Assembly (NCBI GenBank): GCA_003693705.1
Contig: RBZT01000695.1
Coordinates: forward strand, 1 to 33,251
Length of the DNA: 33,251 nucleotides
Source: Polymyxa betae
Taxonomy: Eukaryota; Endomyxa; Phytomyxea; Plasmodiophorida; Plasmodiophoridae
Direction of reading: 5' to 3'
A program made the translations under genes and the position numbers. The notes under the pieces were generated by a model that made no database searches, had not been told where the DNA came from, and saw only the letters and a list, made by a program, of their open reading frames with translations. Positions 8,901-20,578 of the stretch are shown here, in pieces. Each line of letters begins with the position of its first letter. Within the stretch, counting starts at the first letter, position 1.

Positions 8901-11900
8901 AGCAATATCAGGTGAAATCAAGCTGTCTGTGGTCTTTAGTTTATCTTGGACGATTTGGTTTTTGCTTTTATTTTGAACAAATTGATTCCTGCACTTTCCT
9001 GTTTTCCTCCGATTTTGCACACGGTTTTTATTGTAAATCGGTATTTGACGGAGACTTGTTGTGACCAGATGATGAATGATCTATGCTGGGAGCGTGTTCG
9101 TGAGCAGGCTGGTAAGAACCAAATTCTGGTTTTTGTCCACTCACGTAAAGATACTGCCACAACTGCTCGTTTTCTGCGAGACAAAGCGCAGGAGACTGAC
9201 GCACTGCAGTATTTCGTGGCTCCTACATCAGGCTCTATGGCCATTTTATTGGAAGAATCGAAAGCTGTTCAGTCTCAGGATCTCAAAGACTTAATTCCAA
9301 CTGGTCTCAGTTAAAAAACGCGACTGAAGCCGTACTGACGCTGTCGATTAGGGTTCGGTATTCACCACGCTGGTCTATCTGTCACCGATAGACGTCTGGT
9401 CGAAGATCTGTTCGCCGAAGGACACCTGCAAGTCTTGGTCTCTACCGCTACATTAGCATGGGTGTGTCATTGGGTTTATGGTTTCTTGCTGTTAACCGCA
9501 ACTTACAGGGTGTCAACCTGCCAGCCCATTCAGTCATTATCAAAGGCACGCAGGTCTATTCGCCGGAACTTGGTAAATGGACGGAGCTCTCCATGCTTGA
9601 TGTCATGCAGATGCTGGGTCGTGCTGGGCGACCTCAGTTCGACACCTACGGCGAAGGTGACTTGGCGTGCTGTATCCTTTTTGCACACTAAATGCTTTCT
9701 TGTACTGCAGGCACGATTTTGACCACGCACAAAGAGTTGAAGTTCTATATGTCACTGCTGAACGAACAACTGCCTGTCGAATCTCAACTGTTGTCTCGAT
9801 TACCGGACTCCTTGAATGCCGAGATCGTTCTTGGCACAGTCCGCAACGCTCGCGAAGCATCTCAGTGGCTATCGTACACATACTTGTACGTCCGAATGAA
9901 GAACGCTCCCCATTTATACGGACTCACTGAGGTAATCGCTGTGTGTCGGATTGGCTCTGACCTAATCATTGATTTTGTTCTATCTGTCTCAGGAGGATGT
10001 TGAAGAGGATCCGACTCTTGAACAGCGACGTCTGGATTTGATTCACTCGGCGGCCACCATTCTGGGTGGGTTCAATTTAGTGGGCTTGTACGGCGCACGA
10101 CTGATACCACTGGTTCAGATCGCGCTGGTCTGGTACAATATGAACGCAAGAGCGGAACGCTGCAAAGCACGGAACTTGGCCGCGTGGCTTCGCATTACTA
10201 CTTGTCGTACCGATCCATGTCAACATTCAGTGAATATCTGAAACCGATCATGTCGGATATCGACTTGTTACGTGTTTTCTCGCTGTCCGAAGAGTTCAAA
10301 CAGATCGGCGTTCGTGAAGAAGAGAAAATCGAACTGGCCAAATTATGTGATAAGGTTCCCATTCCGGTTAAGCAGACTCTGGACGAGCCCAGTGCCAAAG
10401 TCAATATTCTGTTACAAGCGTATATTAGCCGATTGTCGATGGAGGGTTATGCCCTTCTCGCTGATCTTGTCTATGTCACACAATCGGCCGGCCGTTTGAT
10501 GCGCGCCCTTTTTGAAATCTGTCTTAGGCGAAAGGTTGCTTTTTTTCGCAACTGTATTTTTTAATGTGTTTCTGACTTGCTGAATATTGCCGTCTTGTAG
10601 TGGGCGGATAACGCTGCTCGTGTTTTGCGTCTATGCCAGATGGTCGATCATCGTATGTGGGCTGTTGAAACACCCCTGCGTCAATTCACTGGCAAGCAAC
10701 GTCTGCCATCCGATGTTCTTCGTAAATTGGAAAAGACGCATCTGGCATGGGATGCTATCTGCGACCTGGAAGTACACCAGATTGGTGAATTAATCCGTCT
10801 CCCAAAACTCGCCAAGCAGGTCCATCGTCTGATTCATATGATACCGAAGCTGGATGCTAGGTCTGGATTATCGATTAATCTGTTTATTTTAACTTATTGA
10901 ACGGTCAGTGCAACATTCCAACCAGTTACTCGGACAACCCTTCGAATAGATCTGACTTTGACCGGCGATTTCCTCTATGATGCCAATGTCCACGGCTCTT
11001 CACAATCGTTCTGGATTCTGGTCGAAGATCAGGATGCGGAACAGGTTGGCTATCTTTATTCAGGATCTTCGTATCACTAATTCATCCACTCAGATTCTCC
11101 ACCACGAGATGTTCGTTCTTCGAGGCGCCTTTGTTCAGCATCCGCATACATTATCGTTTACCGTCCCTATTCTGGAGCCGATGGCTCCTCAATATTTCAT
11201 TCGTATTTTATCTGATCGGTTAATGCATGCTGGAGCTACACTGCTTTATAGACTCAGTGCGTGTTATAGATGGCTGGGGTCGTCGACCGTCCTGCCTCTC
11301 AGTTTCCGCGATTTAATCCTGCCGGATCGGTTTGCACCTCCAACTGAACTGCTCGATCTGCAGCCGCTGCCAGTCCGTGATCTTGCTGACCAACGTTTCA
11401 TCGACCTGTATGGTGTTGATTTCCGCTTCTGTCACTTCAATAATGCATACTTGCTCAGATACGAGTTCGGCACTTTCAATGCGGTCCAGACACAAGTATT
11501 CCCATGTCTGTTCCAAACCGACCAGAACGCTCTGGTTACGTGTCCAACTGGAACGGGGAAGACCGCCTGCGTCGAGTTCGCTTTGTTCCGCATGCTGCAA
11601 ACGTACCCGAATGGTCGTGCTGTCTACTTGGCGCCGAATGCGGCCCTGGTTCAGGCCACATTATCAAGTTGGCTTGAACGACTCGGTTTGAATTTGTTGG
11701 TCGATGCTTGAGTTTCGTGTTTAAAGTGAAATAGGTTCTTTTGTTCGTATTGGTCTGCTTTCAGGAGATATGCAGTCGGATCTGCAGATCTTTACAGCTT
11801 CTCAGGTTATTGTCTCCGACCCAACGAGCTTTGATGCGCTTTCACGGAAATGGCGTTCTCGTCCAGTCCTGCAGAATATCAATCTCGTCATTGTTGACGA

Positions 11901-14256
11901 TTGCCAGTTCCTTGGTGCCGCTATCGGCCCGGTTATGGAGATTGTTGTCTCGCGTATTCGCTTTATCTCGAAACAGCTGGCTCGCCCCATTCGTGTTGTT
12001 TCGTTTGGTGCCTCGGTCGCTAACGCTGCTGATATTGCCCATTGGTGTGGCGTTTCTCCCAAATGTGTCTTCGCATTCGGGACATCTGTGCGTCCCGTCC
12101 CAATTCAGATAGCCATGCGTGGTATCGAATTCCATGGACAAGAAGATCGCCAGCAGGTTCTAATCGTTTTTGTTTTTGGAGTTTTGTTCGTCCGGATGCT
12201 TATCGTTTTCCTCAGGCTATGGTACGGCCTGCCTACACATCCTTCGTGCATTCGTTCGATGAGAAACTGGCAGCGGACCCGAACGCTAATCCACAAATTA
12301 TCCTGTTTGCCCCGAGCAGACAACGTGCGCGACGGTTTGTCACGCTTTGACTCTCTACATGCTGGCCCTGATCTCATTGTTGTAGAATTTCGGCCGTCAT
12401 TGTCGCCATGGCGTCCAGTGAATCGCCGGCCAGGACATTCCTGCGAGGTGTCGACCCGGATGAACTCGAACGTCAATACTTAGGAGATGTCGCCAATGTT
12501 GCTCTACGCTCGGCGCTAACCCGTGGTGTCGCTTTCCTTCATTCTGGGTAACTTTGGTTCGGTACGCCTTTACTGTCTGCTTAACAAAATGTTATTGTTA
12601 GATTAACGTCTGAAGAATCTGGCGTGGTCCGCAGCCTGTTCATGGCCGGTGCCATCGGCATCGTTGTTGTCGCTCATGATTTACTGTATGAGCTGGGCGG
12701 ACTCCGTGCTGATCATGTTACCGTAATTGGATCGCAATATTATGATGGTGTTGAGAAGAAATTGGCCCATTACTCAATTATGACCGTCGAGGGCATGGTC
12801 GGTGCATGTGGACGTCAAGTACGGGATTATCTTATCTGTATTTGTTTCTGTTATTTAACTCTGTTAGGGTCTGGATAATCGCGGATCCGTGGAGATTTAT
12901 TGCCATCGGTCACAGTCGCCGGCCTACTCGAAATTCCTGCTGGATTCATTCCCTGTTGAATCTCACCTTGATCAAGTGATCGGTGAACACTTAAATGCCG
13001 AAATTGTTAATGGTACGATTCGCAACGTGCAGGATGCCGTTGACTACTTGACCTGGACCTTCCTATATCGTCGTCTATCTTGTAATCCCAATTATTACAA
13101 TCTCAAAGGAACCTCACATCGTCATTTGTCTGATTACTTATCTGAGGCCATCGAGAATGCCATTGAAGACCTGGCACAATCCGAGATGATCTCTCTGGAT
13201 GAGGCTGACGTGTCACCTCTGAACTTAGGCATGATCGCCGCTCATTACTACCTCAAGTATATGACCATCGAGATGTTCGCACAGTCGTTATCAGGTGCTA
13301 CACGTCTCAAGGGAATACTGAACCTGGTCTCAGCCGCAACCGAATTCGATACGCTGCCAGTCCGGAAATTCGAGGAGAAGCAGCTTCAAGAATTGGCCAA
13401 ACATTTACGGTTGGCACCGCCACCGTCGCCGGGTTCGTCGACGCCGCTCTATTACGATTCCCACACGAAGGCGCATCTGCTACTGCAGGCGCATTTCTCG
13501 CGCTTGCCTTTATCGGGCAACGTCCATCAGGATCTACAGACATTCCTACCGGAATCCATCCGATTGATTCAGGCCATGGTCGATGTTATATCCAGTCAAG
13601 GATGGTTAATACCTGCCTTACAAGCTATGGACGTATCGCAGATGATCGTTCAGGGGGTCTGGGTCGATCAGCCCGGTGCTCAGCTCTTGCAGTTGCCGCA
13701 TTTCAACGCTGAAACTGTCCAAAGATGTGTCGAGGCTAATATCACCACGATCGACGCGCTTGTTGAGCTCGATGACGACACTCGTAATCAATTGGTTCAA
13801 CTTAGCGAAGAGAACATGGCCGATGTTGCCAATTTCTGTAACAAGTTGCCGAACCTGACGGTTGATGTCACATTGCCGAAAGGCGCTGTCCGAGCTGGAT
13901 CGCGTACTTCCCTCGAGATTAACATTGAACGTGAGCACGACGAAAATGAGGAGTTCGTATTTGAGCCCGTTCTTGCGTCATCCTACCCGCGTACGCGACT
14001 GGAAGGATGGTGGCTGGTTTTGGGTGATGCCAAGGAGAACAAACTGATTGCCATCAAGAAGGTCGTACTGGGCAAAGTTCTCAACAAGGTGAAATTCGAT
14101 TTTATTGCACCATCAGCCGGAACCCACAACCTGCTCCTGTATGCGGTCTGCGATTCATATGTCGGCGCTGATCAACAAATTGAGGTCACATTGGAGGTGG
14201 GTGAAGCAGAGAAAGTCGACAGTGGTTCCGATGATGAGATGCAGACTGATGAATGA
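5995..14256 (+). CDS. SNRNP200: Brr2/SNRNP200, U5 snRNP Ski2-like RNA helicase
   Basis: This spliceosomal DExH helicase unwinds U4/U6 during activation. I place 26 exons: 5995-6155, 6210-6345, 6378-6731, 6974-7031, 7081-7241, 7289-7409, 7458-7931, 7984-8089, 8137-8323, 8371-8679, 8729-8911, 9069-9303, 9352-9461, 9509-9656, 9711-9931, 9993-10065, 10119-10534, 10601-10860, 10909-11044, 11094-11218, 11270-11685, 11735-12156, 12216-12334, 12386-12547, 12602-12818, 12868-14256. The sum is 6699 nt, about 2232 aa (human is 2136). The N-terminal cassette is intact: APTGAGKT near residue 550, DEIH near 664, SATLPNY, STATLAWGVNLPAH and QMLGRAGRP. The second cassette keeps PTGTGKT (about 1417) but has DDCQ for motif II (about 1518) and GACGRQ for motif VI. 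Two Sec63 units follow. Uncertain points: intron 2 (only 32 nt as drawn), the acceptor at 6970 or 6973, and a possible extra in-frame intron at 11415-11465. Confidence 0.95.
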
Positions 14257-14849
14257 ATATCGTCTTGTTCGGTCTGCAGATCTTCTGCTCACATCACCAA
14301 AGCATTATCCGCTAAACCCATTCTATATTTCCCTATAAAATTTTAAACTTTTTTTATCTACCGATACCATACCAGATCTTATGCTGGCATAATACTCTTT
14401 AAGAAATGACCATCGGAAATTACTGCGAATCTGAAACCTAATGTGATGGTAAGCGTTTGGTTTTAGCGGTTTCTGGACATTCGAGAATGCGCCGTGGGCA
14501 ACAAGCAAACTTTTGTTTCCCGATCGATGCAGTCAGAACTTATCACAGTGCAAAATATTCCTAATAAAACGATAACATCTGGTTGGATTGTCATTCTGTC
14601 AATTGGGTAATTAGACCATAGAATTGGCCCGTTTAAAAAACAGGTTTGAATTCGAAAAAAAAAATCTACTGGAAGCATATGTTATGGTCGCCAAAGTCAT
14701 GCTTACGACAAGTGAAATTTCGTTGAATTAGTTGTTTACTCAAAAAGAGAGAATGAATATATTGATGTATTTTGAGCTCTTGTCCAGGCTAATAACCTAC
14801 ATGCGCTCTATGAAATCAGTCAGAATGATCGTGTGACGAATATCGGTGG
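14257..14849. other. Intergenic: Brr2 3' end and transporter promoter
   Basis: This AT-rich 593-bp stretch has no coding exon that I can support. It holds A and T runs (for example a poly-A run near 14658-14667) and AATAAA-like or ATTTTAAA-type motifs after the Brr2 stop that could serve polyadenylation. I found no tRNA or snRNA in it. Confidence 0.5.
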
Positions 14850-16132
14850 ATGGCGGCTCGAAATTCTTCAAGTCGGCCATCATCGACCAAGGTTGGGGGT
14901 GTTCAAGGGCGTCTCGAGCCTGTCATCTCTGCCCTCTGCTATGGTTGATCATTAGAGTGTAGGCGCTGCTGCTTTTCTGATGGTGTGTGGTAGCTGGAGT
15001 CTCTGTGGCCATTATTTTATTCAACAAAGCTGTTATCTCTTCATATGCCTTCAAGTATACAGATGTTATGGTCTGCTGCCATATGGTGACATCTGTCATT
15101 CTCATACAAATCCTTAAATATCATCAGGTTAGACTAACCTGTACGTCTCATTAAATGATTCTTTCAATGGTCTTATAGCTCATCGATCTGCCGGATTTTG
15201 ACTACGAGACGGCCCGAAAGTCGATGGGGTTGGCGATCGCTTCGGTCCTTAATATTGTGATCGGTTTGGAGGCACTTAATCGAGTTAATCTCGCAATGTT
15301 CACAACATTAAGGAGGCTGACAGCCCTAGGTCGGCTGTTTAGGGGGTTTTTAAGTTTTCATTTTCAACTTCATCTTGTATTTATTATTTATGAAAGAAAT
15401 CTCTTCCATTCTGATTTCCGTTTTTTGACATTAATTTGCAGCGATCGTAGCATTGGAGTATAAAGTGCTACATGTGATTCCTGATAAGGATCCCATGATT
15501 GGTGTTGCATTAATGCTATTTGGGTCAATTATAGCTGGTCTGGGTGATCTTAGCTTCGATATGATCTCGTATATGTTTGTTGTATTTAATAATCTGGCGT
15601 CGGCTGCCTATCTGGTTTTAATGAAAACATCGGGGAACTCGAGTTTAGGCCATTGGAGCGTATTTTACTACAATTGCCTGTGCTCGATTCCATTCCTTAT
15701 TGTTGTCTGTCTAATTCGTGGCTCCTTTACAAAAGCAATGCAATTCCCGCTACTAATGCACCCGCCTTTTATCGCTGCATTCTCCATGTCAGCGTTGCTA
15801 TCATTCTTCTTAAACTATTCCACGTTCTGGTGTACCAGAACAAATTCAGCTTTAACAACCAGTATTACAGGTGCTTTGGTTAAGTAAGAGGATTTGTATG
15901 TATTGATATTTGGTGATTAGGACAAACAAAAAATTTATTAACAACAGTGGTCGGAGTAGTGCTATTCGATGGAATTTCAAAATCCAGAATGAATCTGACA
16001 GGATTAGCGATCAGTATGCTGGGCAGTGTTATTTATGCCTGGACCAAATTTCAACAGAATCGTAGTCCGAAATCAGCTGCTAAAGTTGATGAAGACAAGA
16101 TGTTGATTCCATTAAGAGTTCGATCAATATAA
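14850..16132 (+). CDS. SLC35-family nucleotide-sugar transporter (SLC35D-like)
   Basis: This is a multi-pass Golgi/ER antiporter that exchanges cytosolic nucleotide sugars for lumenal nucleoside monophosphate. Five exons (14850-14943, 14994-15127, 15179-15329, 15442-15870, 15921-16132) give 339 aa; human SLC35D2 is about 337. The two 5' exons carry the first membrane helix (PVISALCYAGVSVAIILFNK, residues 24-43) and the second (VMVCCHMVTSVILIQIL). The third starts with a PDFDYE loop like the PDFD of SLC35D proteins and contains NLAMFTTLRRLTAL (residues 113-126). Further marks of the family are GLGDLSFD (159-166) and NSALTTSITGQTKN (261-274), the latter matching the conserved NSALTT(A/S)xxG(x)xKN segment. 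About ten hydrophobic segments can be counted, and the C-terminal tail is polar with no KKxx signal. The substrate cannot be read from sequence; UDP-GlcNAc, UDP-glucose or UDP-glucuronate are family possibilities. Confidence 0.9.
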
Positions 16133-16342
16133 TATATGTAAGATTGCTGTTTCGATGTGCATCCCAACCATTGAAGTCGAGAGAAGCGTGTTTTGTCATG
16201 TAGTTAGGGTTGTTGCTTCATTCAAAGAACAATCCACAAGATGTGAGGGCGCAGCCTATTTCAGGCCGCTCCTCTCCGATCCGATCCCTGTCCCTCATCT
16301 TGATCGTTGCACGATTTTCTAATCGGTTTTATCCTATTGAAT

Positions 16343-17204
16343 ATGTCAGAGTCGGCATCAGATTCATTAGCCGCCTTGAAAAAGCTCAAGGTCGCTGAGC
16401 TGCGCGAACAGCTTAGTGCCATCGGTCTTCCAACTAATGGTCTAAAATCTGACCTGGTCGATCGTCTTTTCAAAGCGCTACACCCGGAACAGACTGTCGT
16501 CGATAGCCAGAACGAGGCTGTCAAGAATGTAACCGAATTGGCGACTCCTCGAGCTCCAACTTCGCCTGTTAAAAATCACCCAGCTCCGAAATCGCCTTCG
16601 AAGACGAATTCAAATCCTGTCAATGAGGGTGGGAGGCATTTTTGTTATCTTTATTATACATTCAATGTTTTTATTATCTTATAGAGAAGGAGAAAGCGGA
16701 GACTGCATTATCAGCGAACGAATTGCAGGATTTGAAACGAAAGAGGGCAGAAAGGTTCGGTGTGGCAATCCCTGAGTCCAGCTCAACCAATGAGAAACCC
16801 GAGCAAAAGCACAACTCAAAATTAGATGGTCCTTTGGGAAGTAAGAAACGAGGTCGTCAAGAGATTGCTGCACCAAAGTTAAACTTAAGGTCAGGTATCC
16901 GATCTGTTCTTTCCGAAATTGCTAAGTACGATATTAGCGATCCTGACGTTCAGAAGCGATTAAATAGATTTGGGGTGCAAACGCACGACCCTAATTCGAT
17001 AGTTGCCAAATCTGTTGCGGTTGAAGAAGCCAAAAGGGTGAGCAGCTTCAAAACTTTGACTTTTATGAATTTTGATTGATATCGTGCTAGAAGAAGGAAG
17101 AGCGCCTGAAGAAATTTGGGAGTATTGTTCGTGACGAGACTCCTGATGTGGCAGAATTTCATGCTGCTATTGCTGCTAGGAAGGCTCGATTCGACATGGC
17201 TTGA
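16343..17204 (+). CDS. SARNP: SARNP/Tho1-like SAP-domain mRNA export factor
   Basis: Three exons (16343-16628, 16685-17037, 17091-17204) give 250 aa; human SARNP is 210. Residues about 8-45 form a SAP helix-extension-helix domain (LKVAELREQLSAIGL, then KSDLVDRLFKAL), which binds DNA or RNA. A proline/serine/lysine-rich linker follows. The C-terminal half has three copies of the family's basic helix ending in RFG or KFG: KRKRAERFGV, VQKRLNRFGV and EERLKKFGS. In yeast Tho1 and animal SARNP these contact the DEAD-box ATPase Sub2/DDX39B. The expected role is nuclear mRNP packaging and export with TREX. It lies head-to-tail 210 bp after the transporter and 221 bp before the phosphatase. The start is the first ATG and places the SAP domain at the N-terminus, as in the family. 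Confidence 0.88.
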
Positions 17205-17425
17205 AATCTAACATCGATCTGTTCATCAGCGATATTTTTATCATCGTTGATGCTTATCACTTAATTCATATAAAATATTTTATTTTTAATAAGTTGTCGC
17301 TTTAAAATTTGGAAAATGACAGTAAATTGCTTTGATGATTTTGATCAATTAGCCAGCGCCCTTTCAGTAAAATCGGAGTTCTGGTCTCGGAGTTGAACTT
17401 GTTGAGTACTGATCTGATCGTCATA

Positions 17426-18538
17426 ATGGAGTCGAATAAGAGATGTCAGGATATAGGAGATCTGCCACCATCTAAGAGATTCCATCGTATTAGTGCCAAA
17501 CCTGTATTATTAGCTGGTGCTGCTAGTGATACTGGCAAGAAGAAGATCTATGAAGATCGCTGGTTAATAACTGATCAACTATTTGCTGTATTTGATGGTC
17601 ATGGTGGTCATCAAGTATCTGATTATCTCGTTAATCATTTCCAGTCTGTATTTAATGCTGAACGAAGTAAAGGCGTGACAATGAAAGCGATCCTGAACTC
17701 GACATTTAAAACGCTTGATGTGGATGTATTGAACATTTCTGATATTGGACAATATTTTACATTTTGCTGTGTTCGGATGAATAATATTGTGTGCTGGGTG
17801 TGACGATAGATTCTCGATAAGATCGATGATGAAAGTGGAAGTTGTGCTGTGATTTGTGCTGTTCATGATGAGACATTCTGGCTTGCTAATCTTGGTGATT
17901 GTCGAGTATTTGATTATTTTATTCTTATTAGACTAATTGCTCATCTGTGTTTGTAGGCGATATTGGCCAGGAAACCCTCGTCCGATGCCGATTCCTTCCG
18001 TGCGATCGTAATTGACTTCATCGAGCGAATACATTACAGTTGATGTGTGATTATGTTTGTATAGCCATTAAGCAAAGAGCATATGCCAATATATGCTGCT
18101 GAATCACAACGAATTAAACAGGCTGGTGGGTATGTTCAAGATGGACGTGTTAATGGACGATTGGAAGTCTCACGAGCATTTGGTGATAAATCATTAAAAC
18201 GATCTGGAGTCATATCAACGCCTTGTTGGACATGTTGTACTGATCCATTTAATTATTGCTAATATTTGTATTTAGATGTCTGTCATTTCAAATTCAAACC
18301 TAAAACCGATTCATTCATCGTAATGGCATGTGATGGATTATGGAAAGTTATGGAATCGCAAGCTGTTGTTGATTTTATTGTGGATAAACTCGAGAATGCG
18401 GATATCACTAATACTACTAATAGTAATGGTGATAATCTTGCACGATATATTGCTAGACAATTACTAACACATGTTGTTGTTGACAAATATGCTAAAGATA
18501 ATGTCACGATTATCATTGTTTTATTCAATTCCAAATAA
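17426..18538 (+). CDS. PP2C-family Ser/Thr protein phosphatase (ILKAP-like)
   Basis: Five exons (17426-17725, 17810-17905, 17957-18007, 18065-18224, 18276-18538) give 289 aa, a minimal PPM/PP2C catalytic domain. Metal-site motifs are visible: ED at residues 43-44, VFDGHGG (55-61), LANLGDCRA, GGYVQDGRVNGRLEVSRAFGD, VMACDGLWKVM and the C-terminal DNVTIIIV. It should hydrolyse phosphoserine and phosphothreonine using two Mn/Mg ions. The block before DGHGG resembles ILKAP-type enzymes, but the basic residue normally found in the GxRxxxED motif is displaced (GKKKIYEDRW), so phosphate binding may differ. The C-terminal lobe is short. Codons here are markedly A/T-ending (GAT, ATT, TTA), unlike Brr2. 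The 84-nt intron 17726-17809 is chosen because it gives the best match to the family; a 44-nt alternative donor exists at 17771. Confidence 0.88.
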
Positions 18539-18658
18539 AGCCAAACAACAGGATATTTCATCAATCCAGCTTGTGTTTGGGTTGAGGAAGTGCGCCGTCG
18601 GACTCCGAAATCTTGATCTGGAGTCCGTGATCGCCTTTATCAATCAATTTCTGAAAGA

Positions 18659-20276
18659 ATGTCGTGTGATCCAGGATCTCAACTGAAACATGTAGTATTA
18701 GATTCAGCTGTATTTCTATCTGGAACTACAATCTCACTACTTCAAAAGTTCTTCTCAATTGGTGCTGAATTAGTCACTATTCATGAAGTTCTGAATGAAA
18801 TTCGTGATGGAGCTGCTCGTGCTCGTCTTGAATCTTTACCATTTCGTATAGAGACACGTGAACCATCAGCAGATGCTATGGCAGCTGTCGCTAGATTCTC
18901 AAGAGAGACTGGTGATCTATCTGTATTATCTATAACAGATTTAAAAGTATTAGCATTAACATATGAATTGGAATTACAACACCATGGTACTGAACGTATT
19001 CGGCAACATCCCAAATCATCACGTTCTATTCTGCCTAACGGACGTCCTCAAAGATCTGTAAAATTAAACAATAATAACAGCAAGACATCCATTGATAATG
19101 TTATTGAGCAGCTTGATCAGGTTGATCTTAGTATGTACTGCCATCATATTATTTCTGCATTTATTCAGATTTGTTCACAGAAGATGAGGATCAACATTCG
19201 AAACTAGATTCTCCGTCAACATTGGAAGATAATTCTGCAGGACAAAAACAAGATGTTGAGACCGATCCCGAGCTAAAAGAGAGTTCGCGAATTTCTGAAG
19301 ATGTCATCAACGGGGTAGAAGAAGCTTTACAGAATTCGGAGAGCGTCGCTCGCGAATTTGAACAAGATTCTGCTAGTTTGGAAGGCGTTGTCTGTGATGA
19401 TGAAGTCTCAGAAGGATCAGAAGATGATGGCGATACGGAACAGATCTCTGTTGATAATGATCATGAGGTGGATAATGTAGCTGCTAATGATAGTGATGAT
19501 GGTGAATGGTGAGATATACATTGAATATCCATAGAGTTCTTATATTATTGTAATATGTAGGATTACTGTACAGAATCTGCATAATCGTCATCGATCTGGT
19601 CCTGGACGTCCCAGGACACATCAGAAACCATCAATACCTTTATCATCATCATCAACAGTGACATGTATTACAACAGATTTTGCTATGCAGAATGTATTGG
19701 TCCAAATGGGACTTCGATTAACTGCATTAGATGGACGTTCTATAACATCATTAGCACAATGGGTATTACGATGTTGTGCTTGTATGAAGATTACATTAGA
19801 GTATGTTTGATATATTGGTATAGACGGGTATCAGATCATTGATTGTTTATTATAGATTAGAGAGGATATTCTGTCCATCATGTGCTGGACAAACATTAAC
19901 TAGAAGTAGAGTCAAAGTAACATCTGGTGGATGGATTAAATATAAACATACACGTCCTAAACCTGCTAATCTACGTGGTACTATATATTCTATACCTAAA
20001 CCTAAAGGTGGACGTAACAATACTGATCTTATTCTCAGGTTTGTCATATCTATCTGTCATATCAATACAATACTAATTCTGCATTATAGAGAAGATCAGT
20101 TACTGAAGATGATGCCCAAGACGAAGAAGAAATCTAGCGAAGATCTGTTCGAAGACGCTAGTGAGTTTGCATGGCGTAAGACAGGCGCTAGTCTTCGTCA
20201 ACAAGTTGGACATCCACGTGGTAAATGTGTTAATGAACCTATTAAGAAAACTGCTAAAAGGAAACATCGACGTTAA
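18659..20276 (+). CDS. NOB1: NOB1, 18S rRNA 3'-end endonuclease (PIN domain plus zinc ribbon)
   Basis: This nuclease cleaves 20S/18S-E pre-rRNA at site D in late pre-40S particles. Five exons (18659-19130, 19181-19508, 19561-19800, 19856-20038, 20090-20276) give 469 aa, longer than the human 412 because of an acidic insert encoded by exon 2. The PIN domain keeps its acidic residues: D15 in HVVLDSAVFL, E47 in LNEIRD, D94 in LSITDLKVLAL. The signature TTDFAMQNVLVQMGL is followed by a zinc ribbon with CxxC-type pairs (CCACM and FCPSCAG), then PKPKGG, EDQ and a lysine/arginine-rich end (KKTAKRKHRR). The 18659 ATG lies four residues earlier than the human start. An alternative acceptor at 19168 would add four residues with a 38-nt intron; I prefer 19180 because it gives the usual 50 nt. 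The PP2C gene ends only 120 bp upstream. Confidence 0.92.
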
Positions 20277-20293
20277 TCAATGTTATGCTTACA

Positions 20294-20318
20294 TTTATCA
20301 ATATAATACATTGATAAA
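20294..20318. repeat. Perfect 9-bp hairpin after the NOB1 stop codon
   Basis: TTTATCAAT (20294-20302) and ATTGATAAA (20310-20318) are exact inverted repeats around a 7-nt loop, starting 17 nt after the NOB1 stop. It may act in 3'-end formation or mRNA stability, or be chance in AT-rich DNA. It lacks the consensus of a histone stem-loop. Confidence 0.5.
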
Positions 20319-20578
20319 CAGATGCTGGAACCTTTCTCTACACTTCTACAGTACGACCGAAACTATCAAGCCTGTTCTAGAGGGCATACTGCACCTTGGA
20401 GATCATTTATAAAGCGCATCCTCATAGATGGAGCAAGTAATCGTGGGCCCTGAACTTGAGTCAGTAACAGTTGCAGTTGTGATGATACGATACCGGTTGT
20501 TGGACTCTGATCCCACGTTACTGGTTATGTAACAAGGTGAGTGTGTCATATAGACTGTACTGTCCTGTATGATCTGTT

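Noticed and set aside
11686-11769. Reading Brr2 intron 21 to the CAG at 11764
   Set aside because: The nearer acceptor at 11734 gives a 49-nt intron and restores [10 protein letters not shown], which matches the conserved VVLLTGE block.
15224-15463. Taking ATG 15224 as the start of the transporter
   Set aside because: Two upstream exons in phase supply the conserved first membrane helices and give a full family length of 339 aa.
20400-20560. tRNA-like TTGGACTCTGATCCC string
   Set aside because: No acceptor or T-arm pairing could be formed around it.
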